The position numbers were made by a program, and so were the translations under genes. Positions 59,472-64,000 of a stretch of DNA of 64,000 nucleotides are shown here, piece by piece. The notes beneath the pieces are model-generated. The model did not search any database and was not told the DNA's origin. It saw nothing but the letters and a program-made list of their open reading frames with translations. Source of the DNA: Paracoccus denitrificans. Lineage in GTDB: Bacteria > Pseudomonadota > Alphaproteobacteria > Rhodobacterales > Rhodobacteraceae. Location: assembly GCF_900100045.1 (NCBI RefSeq), contig NZ_FNEA01000020.1:1-64000 (forward strand). Direction: 5' to 3'. Positions within the stretch are counted from its first letter, which is position 1. Each line of letters opens with the position of its first letter.

Positions 59472-60464
59472 TTGGAGCGCAGGATCCGGCTGAGACATGT
59501 GCAGGCCTTTGTCGAGATCGTCCGCCAGGGCAATCTCAAGCGTGCGGCCGAGGCGCTGTATCTGACCCAACCGGCGATTTCGCGCACCATCGCCGAGCTG
59601 GAGGAGATCGTCGGAGCAAGGCTGATGACCCGCAGCCGGCGCGGCGTGGCGCTGACCGCGCAGGGCGAATTCTTCCACGGCTATGCGCTGAACGCGCTGT
59701 CAGCGCTGTCGCAGGGGCTGGCGGGAATTTCCGGCGAGGTGCAGGCGGCCGAGCTGTCCCTGCGGGTCGGGGCGCTGCCTTCGGTCTTGGCGCGGCTGAT
59801 GCCCGAGGTGGTCGCCGAACTGCAGCAGACCGCGCCGCATCTGCGGCTGTCCATCGCGGATGGCGGGCATGGGCATCTGATGGGATTGCTGCGTTCGGAC
59901 GACCTTGACGTGGTGATCGGCCGGCTGGGTGCGCCCGAAACCATGCAGGGGCTGAGCTTCACCCAGCTTTACCTGGAGGATGTTGCGGTTGTGGTCCGGC
60001 CCGGCCATCCGATCCTGTCCGATCCCGACCTGCGCCGGATCGGCGATTATCCGGTGATCTACCCGACCGAGACCGCCGCGATCCACCCTTTCGTGGAACG
60101 GCTGCTGATCGCGCATGGCATCCTGCGCCCCGCCCGGCGGATCGAGACCGTCTCGGATGCATTCGGCCGCGTCTTTACCCGGCAGGGCGATGCGGTTTGG
60201 TTCATCTCGGCCGGGGTGGTGGCGCGCGAGATCGCCGAGGGGCGGCTGGTGCGGCTGCCCCTGGACACGACGCTGACGCAGGGTCCGGTCGGGCTGATGA
60301 CCCGCGCCAGCCAGCCCGAGACCAATGCCCAGCTGTTGTTCCGTCAGGCGGTGATGCGGGTGATCGCCGACGGCTTCGGGCCGCGACCAGGGCCGGGACC
60401 GGCAGATGCCGGCCCGACCCGCGGCCAGGACGCAGGCAAGGCCGGCCGCCGCACCGCGACCTAG
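59472..60464 (+). CDS. pcaQ: LysR-type regulator PcaQ
   Basis: A 330-residue LTTR from a TTG start at 59472; this start is needed to keep the HTH complete (RIRLRHVQAFVEIVRQGNLKRAAEALYLTQPAISRTI, for example LKRAAEALYLTQPAISRT). The effector domain follows the pattern of PcaQ/GbpR-type proteins (PVIYPTETAAIHPFVE). PcaQ activates the pca operon with carboxymuconate or carboxymuconolactone as co-inducer in related alphaproteobacteria. The last about 30 residues are a Gly/Pro/Arg-rich tail. Its stop overlaps the convergent monooxygenase stop by four bases. Confidence 0.93.
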   Translation: MERRIRLRHVQAFVEIVRQGNLKRAAEALYLTQPAISRTIAELEEIVGARLMTRSRRGVALTAQGEFFHGYALNALSALSQGLAGISGEVQAAELSLRVGALPSVLARLMPEVVAELQQTAPHLRLSIADGGHGHLMGLLRSDDLDVVIGRLGAPETMQGLSFTQLYLEDVAVVVRPGHPILSDPDLRRIGDYPVIYPTETAAIHPFVERLLIAHGILRPARRIETVSDAFGRVFTRQGDAVWFISAGVVAREIAEGRLVRLPLDTTLTQGPVGLMTRASQPETNAQLLFRQAVMRVIADGFGPRPGPGPADAGPTRGQDAGKAGRRTAT

Positions 60465-62368
60465 CCCGCCAGCCGCAGCACGCCCGCGAAATATTCGCCC
60501 AGCGTCGCGTCATCCTCCAGCGGCAGGACCTGGGCGACATATTGGTCGGGGCGCACCACCACCATGCAGCCCCGCTCGCGGTCGATGCCGCGCAGATCGA
60601 AGATGTCGCCCGCGGCCGGATCGGCGCAGAACGCCTTTTCATAGTCGCGCAGCCCGTGGCGACCCTTGCGCGGCCACAGCAGCCCCGGCAGGTCGTCCAT
60701 CGACAGCGACTGGTGGGGCTGCTGCAACACCGCGCGGATGTCGAACACCGCATCGGGATTCGCGCCCGCGGGGGTATGGCGCCGCAGGACCGAGCCCTCC
60801 CGGTCCAGCCGCTCGCAAAGCCGCGCCAGCCCCGAGCCGGGCGCCACCCCCTGCGCGTCGGCGAACAGATAGATCCGCCAGCGCCCGTCCGCCTGGGCGA
60901 CATGGCCCAGTTGCATGGGCCGCGCATCGGCCAGCCGCACCACCGGCGCCGAATGGAAGCGCATCCCGACCGGAAAGCCGGTGGCCAGATGCCGATGCGT
61001 ATCCGCGCCGGTCAGTTCCGAACGGCGATAACGCGTCGCCGTGCCGGCGGTGAAACGGCCATGCTGGACGAAATAGCGCTGGAACTCGGCCGGATCGACG
61101 CCCTCGCCGTCATCCTCGGCGGTCTTGGGGCGGGCGCTGAACATCCGCGCGAATTCGCGGTCGAAGTCGATCAGTTCCCGCGCGACCTCCTGCCGCTCGG
61201 CCGAATAGCTGCGCAGCAGCCCGGCATCGGCCTGTCCGCTCAGCACCGCCGCCAGTTTCCAGCCAAGGTTGAAGCTGTCCTGCATCGAGACGTTCATGCC
61301 CTGCCCCGCCTTGGGACTGTGGGTGTGGCAGGCGTCGCCGGCGATGAACACCCGCGGCATGCGCGAGGCGGGGGCATCGGCAGGCAGGTCGTCGAAACGG
61401 TCGGTCAGCCGCTGGCCGATTTCATAGACGGACCACCAGGCGACCTCTTTCACCTCCAGCACATAGGGATGCAGGATCCGCTGCGCGGCGGCGATCAGGG
61501 TTTCCCGGGTGATGTTCTTCGAGGCGACGCGCTCATCCTCGGCCAGCTTGTCCAGCTCGATGTAAAGCCTGACCAGATAGCCGCCTTCGCGCGGGATGAT
61601 CAGGATATTGCCTTCATGCGCGGAATGGATCGCGGATTTCAGCCGGATGTCGGGAAAGTCGGTATAGGCCAGAACGTCCATCACGCCCCAGGCCTGGTTC
61701 GCCGCCTCGCCGCGCAAGTCCCGCCCGATCCGGCGGCGGACCTGGCTGCGGGCACCGTCGCAGCCGACGACATAGCGGGCGCGGACGATCTGGTCGCGGG
61801 AATCGTCCTCGGCCCCCACAGGGCGCAGCCGTGCCTCGACCGGCTGCGCGGGATCGTCGGGAATGGTCAGATCGGCCAGTTGCAGGCCGTAATCCGGTTG
61901 CAGCGGGGCCCGAGCGTGACGCATCGCTTCAAGATAGAAGTCATGCACCCGCGCCTGGTTCAGGATGACATGGGGAAATTCCGAAAGCCCCTCCTCGGTG
62001 TCGCGGATACGGCCGTGGCGCATGATCGGGCCATCGCCGTCCTGCGGCTTCCAGAAGGTGACCTCGTTCACCCAATAGGCTTCCTTCATCACCCGGTCGG
62101 CAAAGCCGAAGGCGTTGAACATCTCCATCGTGCGGCAGGCGATCCCGTCGGCCTGGCCCAGTTCCAGCGGTCCCGGCTTCCGCTCGACGATGCGGGTGCG
62201 GATCGAGGGGAACATCGCCAATTGCGCCGCCAGCGTCAGCCCGGCCGGACCGCTGCCGACGATCAGCACATCCACGTCCGCACCGTTCCCGGCCGGATCG
62301 TCCTGCGCGGTGGCGGCCGGATGATGGGTCGGGTCGCCGGGCCGAAAGCCGTCAAGGTGAAACTGCAT
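60461..62368 (-). CDS. FAD-dependent monooxygenase, 3-hydroxybenzoate 4-hydroxylase-like
   Basis: A 635-residue aromatic hydroxylase of the phenol hydroxylase/MobA type. FAD motif VGSGPAGLTLAAQL near residue 37, the DG region VVGCDGARSQVRRRIG, and GDACHTHSPKAGQGMNVSMQD. The last about 180 residues form the thioredoxin-like domain of this family. MobA converts 3-hydroxybenzoate to protocatechuate, which would feed the adjacent pca operon. The ATG at 62368 follows GGGAGGA. It faces a MarR gene, as in mobA-mobR. Confidence 0.88.
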   Translation of the reverse strand: MQFHLDGFRPGDPTHHPAATAQDDPAGNGADVDVLIVGSGPAGLTLAAQLAMFPSIRTRIVERKPGPLELGQADGIACRTMEMFNAFGFADRVMKEAYWVNEVTFWKPQDGDGPIMRHGRIRDTEEGLSEFPHVILNQARVHDFYLEAMRHARAPLQPDYGLQLADLTIPDDPAQPVEARLRPVGAEDDSRDQIVRARYVVGCDGARSQVRRRIGRDLRGEAANQAWGVMDVLAYTDFPDIRLKSAIHSAHEGNILIIPREGGYLVRLYIELDKLAEDERVASKNITRETLIAAAQRILHPYVLEVKEVAWWSVYEIGQRLTDRFDDLPADAPASRMPRVFIAGDACHTHSPKAGQGMNVSMQDSFNLGWKLAAVLSGQADAGLLRSYSAERQEVARELIDFDREFARMFSARPKTAEDDGEGVDPAEFQRYFVQHGRFTAGTATRYRRSELTGADTHRHLATGFPVGMRFHSAPVVRLADARPMQLGHVAQADGRWRIYLFADAQGVAPGSGLARLCERLDREGSVLRRHTPAGANPDAVFDIRAVLQQPHQSLSMDDLPGLLWPRKGRHGLRDYEKAFCADPAAGDIFDLRGIDRERGCMVVVRPDQYVAQVLPLEDDATLGEYFAGVLRLAG

Positions 62369-62426
62369 TCCTTCCTCCCTCTGGGTTCGCCCGATCATCG
62401 GACAGGATATCGGGGCATAATAGGAT

Positions 62427-62468
62427 GCATACTTATCATAAGCACACTAGTCAATATGATAAGTATGC
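62427..62468. promoter_or_regulatory. Perfect 14-base inverted repeat between mobA-like and marR genes
   Basis: GCATACTTATCATA at 62427-62440 is the exact reverse complement of TATGATAAGTATGC at 62455-62468, with a 14-base spacer. Each arm contains a TTATCATA-type half-dyad (CTTATCATAAG around 62432-62442). It lies in an AT-rich patch of the 155-base divergent gap and is a strong candidate for a MarR operator controlling both genes. Confidence 0.75.
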
Positions 62469-62523
62469 TTGCCATCATGCGCCCACTTGCCTAGCCTGCG
62501 ACGAACCCAAGCGAGCCGGTGCC

Positions 62524-62997
62524 ATGACGACGCTTTACGACCTGCCGGGCCACCTGATCCGGCGCCTGAACCAGATCTCGACCGCGATCTTCGCCGCCCG
62601 GATGGACGAGGCGGGGCTGGACCTGACGCCGGTGCAATATGCGGCCCTGGCTGCACTGGCCGAACATCCGGGGGTGGATCAGGCGACGCTGGCCGGGCTG
62701 ATCGCGCATGATCGCGTCACCATCGGCGGGGTGGTGGACCGGCTGGAGGGCAAGGGGCTGCTGTCGCGCGGCATCAGCGCGCAGGACCGCCGCGCGCGGG
62801 TGCTGGAACTGACCGCGGCGGGGCAACAGACGCTGGCCCGGCTTGCCCCCGCCATCGCCGAGGTGCAGCAGCGCACGCTGGCCGGGCTGACTCCGGCCGA
62901 GGCCGAGGCATTCGTCGCGCTGCTGCGCAAGACGACCGAGGCCGGCAACGAATACAGCCGCGCGCCCCTGCGGACCGGAGCGCGCGGAGAGGATTAG
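62524..62997 (+). CDS. MarR family regulator (MobR-like)
   Basis: A 157-residue MarR protein: HTH VDQATLAGLIAHDRVTIGGVVDRL and wing SRGISAQDRRARVLELT. The ATG at 62524 is preferred; an ATG further up at 62425 lies in the operator. Divergent to the 3-hydroxybenzoate hydroxylase-like gene, it probably represses it until the aromatic acid binds. Confidence 0.88.
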   Translation: MTTLYDLPGHLIRRLNQISTAIFAARMDEAGLDLTPVQYAALAALAEHPGVDQATLAGLIAHDRVTIGGVVDRLEGKGLLSRGISAQDRRARVLELTAAGQQTLARLAPAIAEVQQRTLAGLTPAEAEAFVALLRKTTEAGNEYSRAPLRTGARGED

Positions 62998-63013
62998 CCC
63001 GAGGATAGGGGTC

Positions 63014-63034
63014 GGCGGGCCGTGCCGGGCCGCC
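63014..63034. terminator. Imperfect GC hairpin between convergent marR and cupin genes
   Basis: GGCGG at 63014-63018 pairs with CCGCC at 63030-63034, extended by further G-C pairs with one bulge. It follows the MarR stop by 17 bases. The rest of the 193-base gap (62998-63190) shows no gene. Confidence 0.35.
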
Positions 63035-63190
63035 CCGCTCGGGGACGATCCGCGAAATGGGCCGTGGCGGGGCACCTTGGCTGCGGACCTGCCGGCGCAA
63101 GCCTAGAGGCCTGCAAAGCCGAACCGGCCATCAGCGTCCCAAGGGATGCGCCGAACCGACCGCCCGTTGCAGGCGGCGGCTCCGCCTGCC

Positions 63191-64000
63191 TCAGCGCCGG
63201 GAGATCACCGGATAGTCGGCATCGTTCAGCACCCAGCCGTCCTGCATCGAGAAATCCAGCCGCGGCGGACAGAAGATGTCCACCAGCACATTGTCGCCCG
63301 CCCCGCTGGCTTCGGTCGTGTGGACGACCGGCGGTGGGATCACCAGCGACGAAGGCGAGCCGACCGCGATATGCCGGTCCTGGCGCCAGTCGCTGCGATC
63401 CACCGTCCAGGGCCAGCGCAGGTGATGGACGAAGCTGCCGGCAAGCGCCAGCGAGCATTGCTCGAAATCGTCGTGGTGATGGGGCGACAGCTTCCTGGGG
63501 TCGCGCGGGCCTTTCTGCACGTCAAGCAGGTTCACCATGAAGGTCGTGCAGCGGAAGATGCGGCCGAAACGTCCCTCCTGCGGCTTCACGTCCAGGTCAT
63601 AGGCGCGGATCCTGAAGCCCCCGACGGGTTCGGGCCATGGCTCGAAGGGCGGGATATGGCTACGCCCCGCCGCATAGGCATCGGCATTGGGACACAGGGC
63701 GACCAGATCCGCGGCGGCGGCGGTGAACAGCCGGACCACCCTGCCCCCTTCGGGCAGCGTCACCCGGCTGTCGCCCGGCGGCACGAAGACGATGGAATTG
63801 GCGGCGACCTCGCAACTCTCGCCATTCGCCTCGATCAGCGCGGGATGGTCGGGCAGCAGCACGACATATTCATCGGGCTGGCCCGCGCGGACGAAAGCCG
63901 CGCCCGGCTGCGCCTCGGCATGGGCCAGCACGAAATTGCAGCCGCGCTGATACCAGACCTTGCGGCCGTCGGCATCCTCCTGCGGCGGGGTCTTGTCGAA
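63191..64000 (-). CDS. Cupin-fold protein, 5' end beyond the window
   Basis: At least 270 residues, entering the window as FDKTPPQEDADGRKVWYQRG and running to the stop at 63191. Cupin motif 1 is visible in KLSPHHHDDFEQCSLALAG (H-x-H, Glu, Gly spacing) and motif 2 in LVIPPPVVHTTEASG. The N-terminal half shows a second cupin-like segment (EYVVLLPDHPALIE). It is convergent with the MarR gene. I do not recognise the exact family; it lacks the motifs I know for gentisate dioxygenase. It may act on a sugar acid or aromatic acid. Confidence 0.75.
   Translation of the reverse strand, partial: FDKTPPQEDADGRKVWYQRGCNFVLAHAEAQPGAAFVRAGQPDEYVVLLPDHPALIEANGESCEVAANSIVFVPPGDSRVTLPEGGRVVRLFTAAAADLVALCPNADAYAAGRSHIPPFEPWPEPVGGFRIRAYDLDVKPQEGRFGRIFRCTTFMVNLLDVQKGPRDPRKLSPHHHDDFEQCSLALAGSFVHHLRWPWTVDRSDWRQDRHIAVGSPSSLVIPPPVVHTTEASGAGDNVLVDIFCPPRLDFSMQDGWVLNDADYPVISRR

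Noticed and set aside
62425-62997. Upstream ATG at 62425 as start of the MobR-like MarR protein
   Set aside because: It would translate through the perfect inverted repeat, and the 33 extra residues show no family resemblance. The ATG at 62524 gives a standard MarR length.
63191-64000. Gentisate 1,2-dioxygenase for the terminal cupin
   Set aside because: Its motif SPHHHDDFEQ and the rest of the sequence do not resemble the gentisate dioxygenase pattern that I know, and the neighbouring pathway leads to protocatechuate.

Overview
The window is high-GC bacterial DNA packed with tightly overlapping catabolic and transport operons. TRAP transporters, a protocatechuate cluster in roseobacter-like order, Fe-siderophore ABC systems and many ATGA/TGATG gene junctions suggest an alphaproteobacterium of the Rhodobacterales, most likely Paracoccus-like. 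That assignment is inferred from gene content and base composition only. I see no housekeeping gene, tRNA, rRNA, CRISPR array or transposase. The stretch looks like an accessory part of a chromosome or a chromid.

Layout. (1) 1-2.5 kb: homogentisate dioxygenase hmgA facing a MarR regulator across three TTGC-N4-GCAA repeats, and a second, convergent MarR gene. (2) 2.7-11.8 kb: a catabolic operon for an unknown, probably cyclic or ketonic, substrate. It has three SDRs, a KstD-like flavoprotein, an NTF2-like protein and a TRAP transporter, with a divergent GntR/FCD regulator and a GST. (3) 11.8-21.2 kb: Fe-siderophore system A. An operon of siderophore-interacting protein, binding protein and two permeases faces its ATPase; an IclR regulator faces a TonB receptor, followed by an LLM flavin monooxygenase. 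Both divergent promoters carry the near-identical 14-mer CGCATT(C/G)CGCAATG. One permease is split by a G9 homopolymer. (4) 21.4-28.7 kb: Fe-siderophore system B (binding protein, two permeases, ATPase, TonB receptor, AraC regulator).

(5) 28.9-38.9 kb: the most interesting block. An exported lyase of the HAL/PAL family lacks the Ala-Ser-Gly triad that forms MIO. With it are a betaine-type MFS carrier, a urocanase homologue, a DUF917 protein, an M20 N-carbamoyl-amino-acid hydrolase, a hydantoinase/allantoinase-type amidohydrolase and an unusual regulator with two LysR-type HTHs. No hutI, hutG or hutF is present. The set matches, step by step, a route from ergothioneine through thiourocanate, a thiohydantoin propionate, hydantoin propionate and N-carbamoyl-glutamate to glutamate.

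(6) 39-50.5 kb: an apparent electrophile/quinone-stress and detoxification region: MarR plus FUSC, pirin, DoxX proteins, an MFS-ABM fusion, a YtcJ-like amidohydrolase with a Cys/His tail, GNAT, a YcaC-type hydrolase, XapX, an esterase and a ring-cleaving VOC dioxygenase, with a divergent LysR gene. (7) 50.5-60.5 kb: the 4-hydroxybenzoate/protocatechuate operon pobA-pcaD-pcaC-pcaH-pcaG-BKACE-pcaB followed by a TRAP transporter, with divergent pcaQ. The embedded BKACE could replace PcaIJ/PcaF in the last step. (8) 60.5-64 kb: a 3-hydroxybenzoate 4-hydroxylase-like monooxygenase (feeding protocatechuate) opposite a MarR gene, over a perfect 14+14-bp inverted repeat, then a cupin protein cut by the window end.
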